Assembly: GCF_008329715.1 (NCBI RefSeq)
Contig: NZ_VTSR01000009.1
Span: forward strand, 124,001-188,000
Origin: Gimesia chilikensis
GTDB lineage: Bacteria; Planctomycetota; Planctomycetia; Planctomycetales; Planctomycetaceae
Direction: 5' to 3'
Length of the DNA stretch: 64,000 nt
Part shown: positions 37,481 to 46,015 of the stretch, piece by piece
Position numbering within the stretch: the stretch's first letter is position 1
Layout: the number at the start of each line of letters is the position of its first letter
The notes under the pieces: generated by a model
Seen by the model: the letters and a program-made list of their open reading frames with translations, nothing else
What the model was told of the DNA's origin: nothing
The model's database searches: none
Made by a program: the position numbers and the translations under genes

Positions 37481-38401
37481 ATGGAACTCAATCCTCTGCT
37501 CGACGCATTACAGGCCCATCTCCCCGAGATCCTCCGCTGGTCCGGTGCGATCGCGAAGCGGCTGCGAAATTTCAATATCGCTGTCGAGAATAAATCATCG
37601 GGCAGCGCCCTCACTGACGCCCTGACTCTGGCTGATCTGACATTGCAGGAATTGATTGTCGCTGCCTTACGCGATCGCGATCCCATTTTTCGTGAGTGCC
37701 GCATCGAAGCCGAAGAGAAAACCGGCGACCTGAATCGCTTCTCAGAGGACTCTCCCTATGTACTCTCGATCGATCCGATTGATGGCACTAAACAGTATCG
37801 TGATAAAACAGCCAACGGTTACTGTGTCATGGTTCATCTGCGCGATAGTGAAACGGTCCATTATTCGCTGGTTTATATTCCGGAAACCGGAGAACAGGGC
37901 ACCTGGGTAGAAGCAGTACACAAAAAAGTGATTTGTGGTCCAGATGACCTGAGCCGTCCCGCCCGGGAAGTACTGGATGCGATGCCTGGCATTGATCCTC
38001 AGACACGCCCCGATTCACCACGCATCTACCTGATCGGCTTCCAGGATAAAGATACATCGAATGCCCAACTGGTGACGGAAACCGGGCTGGAGGGAGTCCC
38101 ACCGGATGAAATGCCGGGCAGTATCTATGACCACCTGGCAACTGGAGCCTTTGGCGGTTCGCTGATCCATACCCCGAATGTCTACGACTTTCCAGTCTCA
38201 CTGCACATCGCCCGCATCCTGGGTGGCGATGCGGTGTGGGTACACAATGGCGAGCCGGTTAACTTTCACGAGCACTGGCTCGACGAACGGGCAGACATGC
38301 TGCGTCTGCCCGGTATCACGGCCTGTAGCGCCAATCCAGAGACGTTAAAAACACTCTGTGAGCTGGCAAAAGACTGGAGCCAGGTCCGTTATCAGGACTG
38401 A
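37481..38401 (+). CDS. Inositol-monophosphatase family phosphatase (CysQ-like)
   Basis: The 306-residue protein carries the family metal site: EAEEKTGD (Glu78-Glu79) and DPIDGTKQY (Asp98, Asp101), with a later GGDAVW that fits the third metal region. This is most like 3'(2'),5'-bisphosphate nucleotidases such as CysQ. The last ten bases overlap the convergent methyltransferase gene. Possible alternative substrates are inositol phosphates or fructose bisphosphate. Confidence 0.8.
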   Translation: MELNPLLDALQAHLPEILRWSGAIAKRLRNFNIAVENKSSGSALTDALTLADLTLQELIVAALRDRDPIFRECRIEAEEKTGDLNRFSEDSPYVLSIDPIDGTKQYRDKTANGYCVMVHLRDSETVHYSLVYIPETGEQGTWVEAVHKKVICGPDDLSRPAREVLDAMPGIDPQTRPDSPRIYLIGFQDKDTSNAQLVTETGLEGVPPDEMPGSIYDHLATGAFGGSLIHTPNVYDFPVSLHIARILGGDAVWVHNGEPVNFHEHWLDERADMLRLPGITACSANPETLKTLCELAKDWSQVRYQD

Positions 38402-39177
38402 GTTGTCGTAGAAACGGCATCTGCTGAAAGTTCTTCAACTACTTCCAGCGGCTTAGTCGCTTCGACAATAATTCCGCCCAGCTTCAGGAACTGATGGATC
38501 GGTGTAAACCAGTGCTGCTCTTTCCAGGGCAGCCCCGTCTCTTCGAAGGCCTGCTGAAGCTCAATTCTATTATAGGTTTTGCACTTCCAGGTCGCGCTGT
38601 TGAGCATACCAGACAGACGATCTTCGGTGGCCATCAGAAACAGGCTGCCACCAGGCTGCAGAACACGGTGAATTTCTGACAGGCCATGGCGGGGATCCGT
38701 CAAGTATTCCAGCACCCAGCCACAGGTAACGCAATCAAAAGATTCATCCTGAAATGGCAGACAGGTCAAATCTGCTGAAAGATAATCCGGACGTGGACTC
38801 CCCATACGGTTGCGCGCCCGCTTCAGCATCTGATGGGAAAGGTCGCAGGCCACCAGTCTTGCATCGGGATGTGTTTCACGAAGTAAATGTCCCAAAATCT
38901 GGCCAGCCCCAGCACCAATATCCAGGATATTCCGAAACTCGGTCACATCGAAACGACGAGTTTTGAGAATCCGCCCTACCAGGGGATCATGCAGTGACAG
39001 CTTACTGGCCAGATAGAGCACTGCTCCTGCCGGACCGTCATATAATTTCCGAGCGGTCGACTGAAACTGGTTCTGATCCAGTTCGGACGCGCCGCGAAAT
39101 TCGATCAGTGAGCGAATCGATTGTTTGAGGCGTTGCCGCTTTGGATTATTTTTTTGGGGAGAACTTAATGGAGCCAT
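38392..39177 (-). CDS. SAM-dependent class I methyltransferase
   Basis: The 261-residue protein has the SAM-binding motif ILDIGAGAGQILGHL at about 85-100 and the acidic LVACDLS loop that holds the ribose of SAM. The sequence between about 130 and 180 (FDCVTCGWVLEYL) is the usual motif IV region of UbiE/Erg6-like enzymes. The acceptor is unknown. The 3' end overlaps the phosphatase gene by ten bases in convergent orientation. Confidence 0.82.
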   Translation of the reverse strand: MAPLSSPQKNNPKRQRLKQSIRSLIEFRGASELDQNQFQSTARKLYDGPAGAVLYLASKLSLHDPLVGRILKTRRFDVTEFRNILDIGAGAGQILGHLLRETHPDARLVACDLSHQMLKRARNRMGSPRPDYLSADLTCLPFQDESFDCVTCGWVLEYLTDPRHGLSEIHRVLQPGGSLFLMATEDRLSGMLNSATWKCKTYNRIELQQAFEETGLPWKEQHWFTPIHQFLKLGGIIVEATKPLEVVEELSADAVSTTTQS

Positions 39178-39556
39178 AGTGCACTGTGCTTGTGAAACCG
39201 GAAGGAATGCTATTTAGAGCAGATGCAGGACTGAAACAGTCCCCCATCCTAACAAGGGGCCCTGGTCAACGCGTCAGGTATTCCTGATTTCTTAAAAATC
39301 ACGTAAGAACACTTTTTACGCAAGCGTTATAAACTTCCTAATGATAATACCTTAAGAGAGTCAATTATTCCAGCAGCTTGATCAATCGAATTACGCCGGT
39401 TATGATCAAGTGCATTGGGACAGATTCAAATCAGTATTTCCTAAGCAGTTAGACCTGAATCGTGATTCGTCGCGGGATCGAAAATCTTACTTTTTTTGAC
39501 CGTTGAATTGCGCCGCAAAACAATTTCTGCAGAAAATCTAAGGCTTAAATTGTTCA
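39178..39556. promoter_or_regulatory. Divergent gap with paired TGATCA palindromes
   Basis: TGATCA occurs at 39379-39384 and again at 39403-39408; the enclosing CTTGATC and GATCAAG arms (39377-39383, 39404-39410) form a seven-base inverted repeat. This is a candidate operator between the methyltransferase gene and the YrdC-phosphatase gene. A TTGACC near 39496 has no convincing -10 partner. Confidence 0.3.
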
Positions 39557-40663
39557 ATGACCGAACGGATCAATTTAAAACAGACTGACGATATCCGTGA
39601 TGTGATCCATCTGGCAGTCCAGTACCTGGCTAAAGGCGAATTAGTTGCATTTCCAACGGCAACTGCTTACGTGATTGCAGGACAGGCTTTGAGTCCGGAT
39701 GGCATGCAAAAACTCAAACATCTTGCCGGGAATGAAGATCCGCTGGTGCTCTGTGTCAAAGATTTTGATGAAGCACAGGATTATCTCCCGGAAATGCCTC
39801 CGATTGCTCGCAAACTCTCAAAACGCTGCTGGCCCGGTCCGATCGTACTGGAACTCGATCGCCCCGGTCCTGACACGCTGTTCTCTGAGTTGCCTGGTGA
39901 AGTACAGCAGCAGATCTGCCCTGCAGAGCGTATCCGACTGCGTGCCCCGGCACATGAGATTATTTTTCAGACCATGCGGCTCTCTCCTTCACCACTGGTT
40001 CTACTGAATGAAGACGCTCGTTTTCAGACAGCAGACGCCGTGACGGAGGCGTTCGGAGACCAGATCGCTTTGGTTATTGATGATGGCCCATCCCGCTTCG
40101 GAGATCAGTCTACCCTGGTCTCCATCAAGGACAATCAATGGAGCATTCTCCAACCAGGCGTCGTCACAGATACAACACTGAAGCGACTTTCCAGTGAAAT
40201 CTACCTGTTTGTCTGCACAGGAAACACCTGCCGCAGCCCGATGGCTGAAGGCCTGTTCCGAAAACTGCTCTCCGATAAACTGGGCTGTCAGGAAGATGAA
40301 CTGTCGGACCGTGGCTATATTGTGGCCTCAGCAGGACTCGCAGCTGCAATGGGAGCCCCTCCCAGCCCCGAAGGCGTCTCGATTCTGGCTGAACAGGGCA
40401 TTGATATTCAGGCTCATGAAAGTCAACCACTGACCGAACGCCTACTTGACCAGTCCGATCATCTTTATACGATGACACAAGGACATCGATCCGCGATTCT
40501 CGCGGAACGCCCCGATCTGGCAGAAACCGTCAGATTGCTCTCACCCAATGGGAAAGATATCTCAGACCCGATCGGTGGAGGCTATCAGTGCTACGTAGAC
40601 TGTAAACAAGAAATAGAGAACTGTTTAAAGACGATTGTCACTCAACTCCATCTCCCTGAGTGA
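39557..40663 (+). CDS. Fusion: degenerate YrdC-like domain + YwlE-like phosphatase
   Basis: Residues 1-205 follow the Sua5/YrdC fold and keep the CWPGPIVLEL segment and a late ST pair. The PTET-type start motif reads FPTATAYVIAG, the KxR nucleotide site reads KHLAGNE and the SAN motif reads LNED. Threonylcarbamoyl-AMP synthesis is therefore doubtful. Residues 214-368 form a low-molecular-weight phosphatase: P-loop Cys220-TGNTC-Arg226 and general-acid Asp337 in DPIGGG. Thr224 in the loop is the residue found in YwlE-type protein-arginine phosphatases, where tyrosine phosphatases usually have Ile. The gene order YrdC/phosphatase-rpiB echoes ywlC-ywlE-ywlF in Bacillus. Confidence 0.85.
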   Translation: MTERINLKQTDDIRDVIHLAVQYLAKGELVAFPTATAYVIAGQALSPDGMQKLKHLAGNEDPLVLCVKDFDEAQDYLPEMPPIARKLSKRCWPGPIVLELDRPGPDTLFSELPGEVQQQICPAERIRLRAPAHEIIFQTMRLSPSPLVLLNEDARFQTADAVTEAFGDQIALVIDDGPSRFGDQSTLVSIKDNQWSILQPGVVTDTTLKRLSSEIYLFVCTGNTCRSPMAEGLFRKLLSDKLGCQEDELSDRGYIVASAGLAAAMGAPPSPEGVSILAEQGIDIQAHESQPLTERLLDQSDHLYTMTQGHRSAILAERPDLAETVRLLSPNGKDISDPIGGGYQCYVDCKQEIENCLKTIVTQLHLPE

Positions 40664-40744
40664 AAATTGAGCGAACCGGATTCCCCCCCCGCCTGAGTTC
40701 TCGTTTTTACGATAAAATATACCTAACATCAGCAAGTACTCGCT

Positions 40745-40753
40745 TGCTATAAT
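40745..40753 (+). promoter_or_regulatory. Extended -10 promoter upstream of rpiB
   Basis: TGCTATAAT is a perfect extended -10 element (TG, then TATAAT at 40748-40753). No good -35 box lies 17 bases upstream, which extended -10 promoters do not need. The predicted start near 40760 lies just before the structured region at 40797. Confidence 0.55.
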
Positions 40754-40759
40754 AGATTA

Positions 40760-40939
40760 GTAATCATTAACCTTACCTTTATGAAGATACTGTTAACTCT
40801 GCACCCGCGAGCTCATTTCACGCACGGTGAATAGAGTTTCGGTCTGGCCAGCGAGTCTGTTAGCCAGGCGTTCTGAGCTCAGCAGCCTGCCATAATCCGA
40901 TTGGGCTGCATGGAGCCTGTGCAGAGGGCTCTCTTTTTT
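40760..40939 (+). ncRNA. Structured leader or small RNA upstream of rpiB
   Basis: The region has its own extended -10 promoter and ends in a hairpin with U-tract (GAGCC 40913-40917 / GGCTC 40927-40931, then TCTTTTTT). It can fold into a closed form: CTCTGCAC (40797-40804) pairs perfectly with GTGCAGAG (40919-40926), and GCTC/GAGC extends it. Three local stems lie inside: TTCAC/GTGAA (40817-40831), CTGGC/GCCAG (40844-40867) and GCAGCC/GGCTGC (40882-40909). The closing helix and the terminator hairpin exclude each other, so this could be an attenuator or riboswitch of rpiB. At about 180 bases it could equally be a free-standing RNA. I recognise no Rfam-type consensus. Confidence 0.45.
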
Positions 40940-40966
40940 AGATCATCCAAATATCAAAGAGTTTCG

Positions 40967-41431
40967 ATGAAAATTGCAGTTGCCAGCGATCACCGGGGAT
41001 TCTCCACTAAAGCCAAGATCCTCACACTCCTTAACCAGTTGGGGCATGTCGCTTACGATTACGGCCCGGAAGATGGCGAGTGCGTCGACTACCCTGACTA
41101 TGCAGTGAAAGTGGCAAAAGCCATCGGCGACAAGTCCATAGATCGGGGAATTCTGATCTGTGGTACCGGCATGGGTATGTGCATCGTAGCCAACAAATTC
41201 CCCGGAGTCCGGGCAACACCATGCCACGACGACATCACAGCCCAAATGAGCCGCCTGCATAATGATTCCAATGTTCTATGCCTTTCAGCCGACCTGCTGG
41301 GAGACCGGCTCGTGAATCGCATGGTAGAAATCTGGCTCAAGGAAGAATTTGAGGGGGGACGGCACGCACGTCGACTGGAAAAACTCCATAAGGTCGAAGA
41401 AGAGACCATGCACCCTCACGAAGAAGCCTAA
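40967..41431 (+). CDS. rpiB: Ribose-5-phosphate isomerase B
   Basis: RpiB interconverts ribose-5-phosphate and ribulose-5-phosphate in the pentose phosphate pathway. The ATG at 40967 gives a 154-residue protein beginning MKIAVASDHRGF, the diagnostic N-terminus. The GILICGTGMGMCIVANK segment includes the active-site cysteine region. An upstream frame to 40901 adds only an unconserved leader inside the structured RNA. AAAGAG lies about eight bases upstream. Confidence 0.95.
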   Translation: MKIAVASDHRGFSTKAKILTLLNQLGHVAYDYGPEDGECVDYPDYAVKVAKAIGDKSIDRGILICGTGMGMCIVANKFPGVRATPCHDDITAQMSRLHNDSNVLCLSADLLGDRLVNRMVEIWLKEEFEGGRHARRLEKLHKVEEETMHPHEEA

Positions 41432-41612
41432 GCAGTGCAACGGACGGGGCTTTCACAGGTTCTGTTTGCGCCCATCGCCTGTGTCCATCCAACCTTCGGA
41501 ATATCACCATCCTGCGGCAGGTTTCACCTGTGAAACTCTTCCGCGGCCTCTGCAAGATAGTCCTCAGTAGTCATAGAATTTCCCTCACTGAATCCTTTTC
41601 AAATGGATCAAA

Positions 41613-41633
41613 TCTCTGTATCGTCAACAGAGA
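41613..41633 (+). terminator. Hairpin between rpiB and gcvH
   Basis: TCTCTGT (41613-41619) pairs with ACAGAGA (41627-41633) around a seven-base loop, followed after about 12 bases by two T-runs. It may end the rpiB transcript or act as an element in the gcvH leader. I see no glycine riboswitch consensus in the 289-base gap. Confidence 0.35.
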
Positions 41634-41720
41634 GATATCAGGGATTTTTTGACCTCTTTTTTCCAGATTTCCGCTGTTCAATCTCTGGGGAAAAGAACTT
41701 ACACAGAGGGTTTTACGATC

Positions 41721-42107
41721 ATGGATCAGGCCAATTTAAAATTTACTAAAACTCACGAATGGGTCGGCGTTGAAGGCGAACTGGCAACAGTAGGAATCAC
41801 GGATTTCGCCGTCAATCAGTTAACCGACCTGGTCTATATTGACCTGCCAGCAGTCGGCTCAACCTGCGAAGCGGGAAAAGTTTTCGGCGAAGTCGAGAGC
41901 GTTAAAGCAGTCAGTGACCTCTACTCGCCCGTCAGTGGAGAAATTGCAGAAGTCAACGAATCACTGGTTGATGATCAGGCTCCGCTTTCTGACGATCCAT
42001 TTGGCACCGGTTGGATTACTAAAATCAAAATGTCCAACCCGGCTGAGCTCGAACAATTCATGGACGCAGACGAATACAAAAAATTCTGCGAATCCGAAGC
42101 GCACTGA
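41721..42107 (+). CDS. gcvH: Glycine cleavage system H protein
   Basis: GcvH carries the lipoyl-bound aminomethyl group between the P, T and L proteins of the glycine cleavage system. The ATG at 41721 gives 128 residues. The lipoylation lysine is Lys62 in GEVESVKAVSDLYSP. GAGGG lies upstream of the ATG. It is followed by gcvPA and gcvPB, but gcvT is absent from this window. Confidence 0.95.
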   Translation: MDQANLKFTKTHEWVGVEGELATVGITDFAVNQLTDLVYIDLPAVGSTCEAGKVFGEVESVKAVSDLYSPVSGEIAEVNESLVDDQAPLSDDPFGTGWITKIKMSNPAELEQFMDADEYKKFCESEAH

Positions 42108-42148
42108 GAGTTGCTCCGCCACCGGCGAACTTCCTGCATTGCCACTGC

Positions 42149-42173
42149 GGCAGGCTGAAATAGACAGCCTGCC
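42149..42173 (+). promoter_or_regulatory. Nine-base hairpin between gcvH and gcvPA
   Basis: GGCAGGCTG (42149-42157) pairs perfectly with CAGCCTGCC (42165-42173) around a seven-base loop. There is no U-tract, so it is not a standard terminator. It may stabilise the gcvH message or set the gcvH to gcvP ratio. The gap to the gcvPA start is 189 bases in total. Confidence 0.4.
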
Positions 42174-42296
42174 TGTCGGATCATGATTTCGTGGCAAATT
42201 GGAAAAAACAGATTACCAATATATCCAGCGCTACTATAAACCCTCGGGCTGAAGCTTCAGCCATCATCACCCTCTACATTTATGATTGAGTGAACC

Positions 42297-43652
42297 GTGT
42301 CTTATCTCTTCAACACACCAGAACAGCAGCAACAGATGCTGCAGACCATCGGCGTCGACTCACTGGAAGCCCTGTTCTCGACCATCCCCTCAGACCTGCG
42401 ACTGGATCGCCCCCTGGATCTCCCCCCTGCTCTGACAGAAATGGAACTGCAGAAGCATTTCTCTAATCTGGCCAGTCAGAATGTCGGCCCCGGGGATCGC
42501 GTCTGCATGCTGGGCGGTGGAGCCTATGACCATTTTGTGCCGGCAGCCGTCGATGAAATTGCCCGTCGGGGTGAATTTTACACCGCTTACACTCCTTATC
42601 AGGCGGAAGCCAGTCAGGGAAGCCTGCAGACCTTCTTCGAATTCCAGTCTCTCATCTGCCAGCTCACTGGCATGGATGTTTCCAATGCGAGCCTGTATGA
42701 GGGGGGAACCTGTGTCAGTGAAGCCGCCTTCATGGCAATGCGGGTCACGAATCGACACAATCGGGTTGTCCTGCTCGGATCATTGCACCCGGAATATCGA
42801 CAGGTCGTGGAAACCTATCTGAGACACCTCAACTGCGAAGTGGTGATCGTTCCCTGCAAAGACGGTTCTGTCGATCCTGCCGATGTCGACGCAGCCATGG
42901 ATGATCAGACCGCTTGCCTGGTCATTCAACATCCCAACTTCTTCGGTACTCTGGAAGAAGCTGCTGAGCTGACCGAAATTGCACATCGTTATGGGGCACT
43001 CTCTGTAGTTTCCTACGATCCAATCAGCCTTGGAATCCTGAGTCGTCCTGGCGACTATGGAGCCGATATCGCGATTGCCGAAGGTCAGTCGCTGGGCACC
43101 CCTCTTCAATTTGGTGGCCCCTACCTGGGCCTGTTCTCCTGCAGTGAGAAATTCGTCCGCCGCATGCCTGGTCGCCTGATCGGCCAGACTGTCGACCGTA
43201 ACGGTAAACGCTGCTATGTTTTGAATCTCCAGGCACGCGAGCAGCATATTCGTCGCGACAAAGCAACCAGTAACATCTGCAGTAACCAGGGGCTGATTGC
43301 AATCCGGGCTGCCGTCTATCTTTCCCTGCTGGGTAAACAGGGCATCCGGGAAGTCGCTGAACTTTCCTGCCAGAAAGCTCACTACGCAGCAGACCAACTC
43401 ACGAGCGTTGAAGGCATTGAACTGCTCTTCCCAGAGCGTCCTTACTTCAAAGAGTTTGCCGTCAGTTGTTCCGAAGGAGCTGACTATCTGCTGCGAAAAG
43501 CGCGTCAGGCAGGCTTCGATCTGGGACCGGAGCTTTCCCGCTTTACCTTTGAAAATAATCCAGAAAGCTATCAGACAGCCGTACTGGTAGCGATCACAGA
43601 ACAGCGCACCAGGGAAGAAATCGATCGCCTGGTGACTGCACTCAAGGCATAA
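42297..43652 (+). CDS. gcvPA: Glycine dehydrogenase subunit 1 (GcvPA)
   Basis: This is the N-terminal half of the split P protein, which decarboxylates glycine with PLP. The 451-residue length and the MGCGPYDHF-like MLGGGAYDHFVP segment, followed by YTPYQAEASQGSLQ, are characteristic of GcvPA. The start is GTG at 42297. It forms a heterotetramer with GcvPB, 65 bases downstream. Confidence 0.95.
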   Translation: MSYLFNTPEQQQQMLQTIGVDSLEALFSTIPSDLRLDRPLDLPPALTEMELQKHFSNLASQNVGPGDRVCMLGGGAYDHFVPAAVDEIARRGEFYTAYTPYQAEASQGSLQTFFEFQSLICQLTGMDVSNASLYEGGTCVSEAAFMAMRVTNRHNRVVLLGSLHPEYRQVVETYLRHLNCEVVIVPCKDGSVDPADVDAAMDDQTACLVIQHPNFFGTLEEAAELTEIAHRYGALSVVSYDPISLGILSRPGDYGADIAIAEGQSLGTPLQFGGPYLGLFSCSEKFVRRMPGRLIGQTVDRNGKRCYVLNLQAREQHIRRDKATSNICSNQGLIAIRAAVYLSLLGKQGIREVAELSCQKAHYAADQLTSVEGIELLFPERPYFKEFAVSCSEGADYLLRKARQAGFDLGPELSRFTFENNPESYQTAVLVAITEQRTREEIDRLVTALKA

Positions 43653-43717
43653 ACGCGACGCTCGACTCCGCGTTCACCGTTTCAATCGTCAAATATTTCG
43701 AAGCGATAACTACTACC

Positions 43718-45187
43718 ATGCGAAACAAACTGGCCACTCAATCTTTATTTGCTCTCTCTCAGCCCGGACGTCGCGGTGCACAGTTTCCTGCTGCTGATGT
43801 TCCAGTCAAACCGCTTGAGGAGTTGATCCCCGCGCAGGCACTGGCCACCGAACCCACTGGGTTGCCTGAAGTCACCGAATCTGATGTGATTCGGCACTTT
43901 GTCAATCTCTCCACCTTAAACATGTGTGTGGACACTCACTTTTATCCGCTGGGCAGTTGTACGATGAAATACAACCCCAAGCGCCACGAACGGCTTTCCA
44001 GTCTGCCCGGCATCGTCGACCTGCATCCCTACCAGAATCAGGCTGACCTGCAGGGCATGCTCGGTCTGCTTTATGAAATGCAGGAAATGCTGGCAGAAAT
44101 CTCAGGACTGCCAGCGGTTTCCCTGCAACCAGCCGCTGGTGCCCAGGGAGAATTCACTGCCCTGCTGACAGCAAAAGCCTACTTTGAGGACAAAGGGGAA
44201 AAACGAACCAAGGTTCTGTTCCCCAACAGTGCGCACGGCACCAACCCGGCCAGTGCCGCAATCGCAGGCTTTGACTGCGTCCAGCTGGCAAGCAGTAAAG
44301 AAGGACTGGTCGACCTGGAAGATCTGAAATCACATCTGGATGATCAGACCGCCGTTTTCATGGTCACCAACCCCAACACACTGGGACTGTTCGAGAAAGA
44401 CATTAAACAGATCGCTCAGATGGTTCACGACGTAGGTGGCCTGGTCTACATTGATGGTGCCAACATGAACGCGATCCTGGGCTATACCCGTCCGGGTGAC
44501 TTCGGCGGAGACATGATGCATTTCAATGTGCATAAAACCTTCACTGGTCCTCACGGAGCAGGTGGACCGGGTTCCGGCCCGATCGCCGTTCGTGATTTCC
44601 TGGCTGACTTCCTGCCCGGCCCCGTCATCAGCCATGATGCTTCCGCTGAGGAAGGGGAAGCATACCAGCTTGTTACACCACCCAAATCAATCGGCCGTGT
44701 TCGCTCCTTCTGCGGAAACATCGGCATTCTGGTACGGGGCTACTGCTATCTGCGCACACTGGGTGCAGCGGGGTTAAAAGCGGTTTCTGAAAATGCGGTC
44801 TTGAATGCGAACTACCTCAAGGCCCTGCTCAAAGACGTGCTGCCTGTTCCCAATGGGGATCTGTGTATGCACGAGTTCGTGGCCTCCGCATCGAAGAGCA
44901 AGGCAGCCAACGGCATCACAGCCATGGACATCGCCAAGCGGCTGCTCGATTTTGGATTCCATGCCCCGACGGTCTACTTCCCGCTGGTAGTGCCGGAAGC
45001 CATCATGGTTGAGCCGACCGAAACGGAATCCAAAGAAACTCTGGATGCCTTCGCTGAGACGATTGTTAAAATCCTCCAGGAAGATCCCGAGTTCCTGCAT
45101 CAGGCTCCGCACTCTACAGACGTCAGTCGACCAGACGAAGTGGTTGCGGCGCGTAATCCAATTCTCCAATGCTGCGATTCAGAATAA
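43718..45187 (+). CDS. gcvPB: Glycine dehydrogenase subunit 2 (GcvPB)
   Basis: This is the PLP-binding half of the P protein. Lys273 in NVHKTFTGPHGAGGPGSGP forms the Schiff base with the cofactor. The PLGSCTMKYNPK and SAHGTNPASA segments are typical. The 489-residue length is normal. It follows gcvPA by 65 bases and precedes the lipoate ligase-type gene by 45. Confidence 0.95.
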   Translation: MRNKLATQSLFALSQPGRRGAQFPAADVPVKPLEELIPAQALATEPTGLPEVTESDVIRHFVNLSTLNMCVDTHFYPLGSCTMKYNPKRHERLSSLPGIVDLHPYQNQADLQGMLGLLYEMQEMLAEISGLPAVSLQPAAGAQGEFTALLTAKAYFEDKGEKRTKVLFPNSAHGTNPASAAIAGFDCVQLASSKEGLVDLEDLKSHLDDQTAVFMVTNPNTLGLFEKDIKQIAQMVHDVGGLVYIDGANMNAILGYTRPGDFGGDMMHFNVHKTFTGPHGAGGPGSGPIAVRDFLADFLPGPVISHDASAEEGEAYQLVTPPKSIGRVRSFCGNIGILVRGYCYLRTLGAAGLKAVSENAVLNANYLKALLKDVLPVPNGDLCMHEFVASASKSKAANGITAMDIAKRLLDFGFHAPTVYFPLVVPEAIMVEPTETESKETLDAFAETIVKILQEDPEFLHQAPHSTDVSRPDEVVAARNPILQCCDSE

Positions 45188-45232
45188 CAAAACGACTCAC
45201 TTCCTATATTCCTGAATGAACTGCTTCCCGGC

Positions 45233-46015
45233 ATGACAGCTTCTCATCTTCCAGATCACTGTCGAATGCTCAATGAACCAGCTCCCCAGCCGGGAAGCTG
45301 GAATATGGCTGTGGATGAATCCCTGCTGGAATCAGCCGTGTCAGACCAGGTCTGTTCGCTCCGCTGGTACCGCTGGGATCAGGCAACGATCTCCCTGGGT
45401 TACTTTCAGCAGAACGACAGCGAAGCCCAACAGGGGCCCTGGGAAGGACTCCCCCGCGTCCGCCGACTCTCTGGTGGTGGTGCGATTTTGCATCATCACG
45501 AACTGACTTACTCATTTACAGTACCCGCCAATCACCCTCTTGCGAAGTCGCCACCAGAGCTATATGTCGCCATTCACCAGCCTCTGATCGAAGTACTGGC
45601 GGCACACGGTCTGAATGTAGAATTCCGGGGAGTTTCCTTCCGTTCCGCCTCAGAACCCTTTCTCTGTTTTGGACGTGGAGATGAAAGGGATCTGGTCTAC
45701 CAGGGTCAGAAAATACTGGGGAGTGCACAACGACGCCGGCGCGGAGCCATCGTTCAGCATGGCAGCCTGCTCCTGTTGACTTCAGAGTACGCTCCCGAAT
45801 TTCCCGGTCTGTTGAATCTGGTTGAGCAACCCGGTCGCTATAGTGAAGAATTGCTCAACGCGCTCACCACAGACTTCTCACAGGCAATTTCGACAGCATT
45901 AAAATTACCTCTCCAGTCTGGAAACCTGACTGACGAAGAAACCCAGCGAGCCCGTACGCTGGAAAAAGAAAAATATTCACAAGACAGCTGGACCAGCCGC
46001 AAAAAACAGGTTTAG
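45233..46015 (+). CDS. LplA/LipM-family lipoate-protein ligase or octanoyltransferase
   Basis: The 260-residue protein matches the LplA/LipM family. It has NMAVDESLL, RRLSGGGAILHHHE (77-90), Lys160 in the substrate loop QKILGSAQR, and Cys145 in EPFLCF, the position of the LipM acyl-thioester cysteine. Whether it attaches free lipoate or transfers octanoyl from ACP is not decided. Its place after gcvPB suggests that it modifies GcvH. A start at 45266 is also possible. Confidence 0.85.
   Translation: MTASHLPDHCRMLNEPAPQPGSWNMAVDESLLESAVSDQVCSLRWYRWDQATISLGYFQQNDSEAQQGPWEGLPRVRRLSGGGAILHHHELTYSFTVPANHPLAKSPPELYVAIHQPLIEVLAAHGLNVEFRGVSFRSASEPFLCFGRGDERDLVYQGQKILGSAQRRRRGAIVQHGSLLLLTSEYAPEFPGLLNLVEQPGRYSEELLNALTTDFSQAISTALKLPLQSGNLTDEETQRARTLEKEKYSQDSWTSRKKQV

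Noticed and set aside
40760-40939. SRP RNA, 6S RNA or tmRNA as the identity of the structured region
   Set aside because: The SRP domain IV loop is absent and the size is too small for tmRNA; 6S cannot be excluded but its signature could not be shown by eye.
41432-41720. Glycine riboswitch upstream of gcvH
   Set aside because: The expected conserved core strings of the glycine aptamer are not present; only a simple hairpin is seen.
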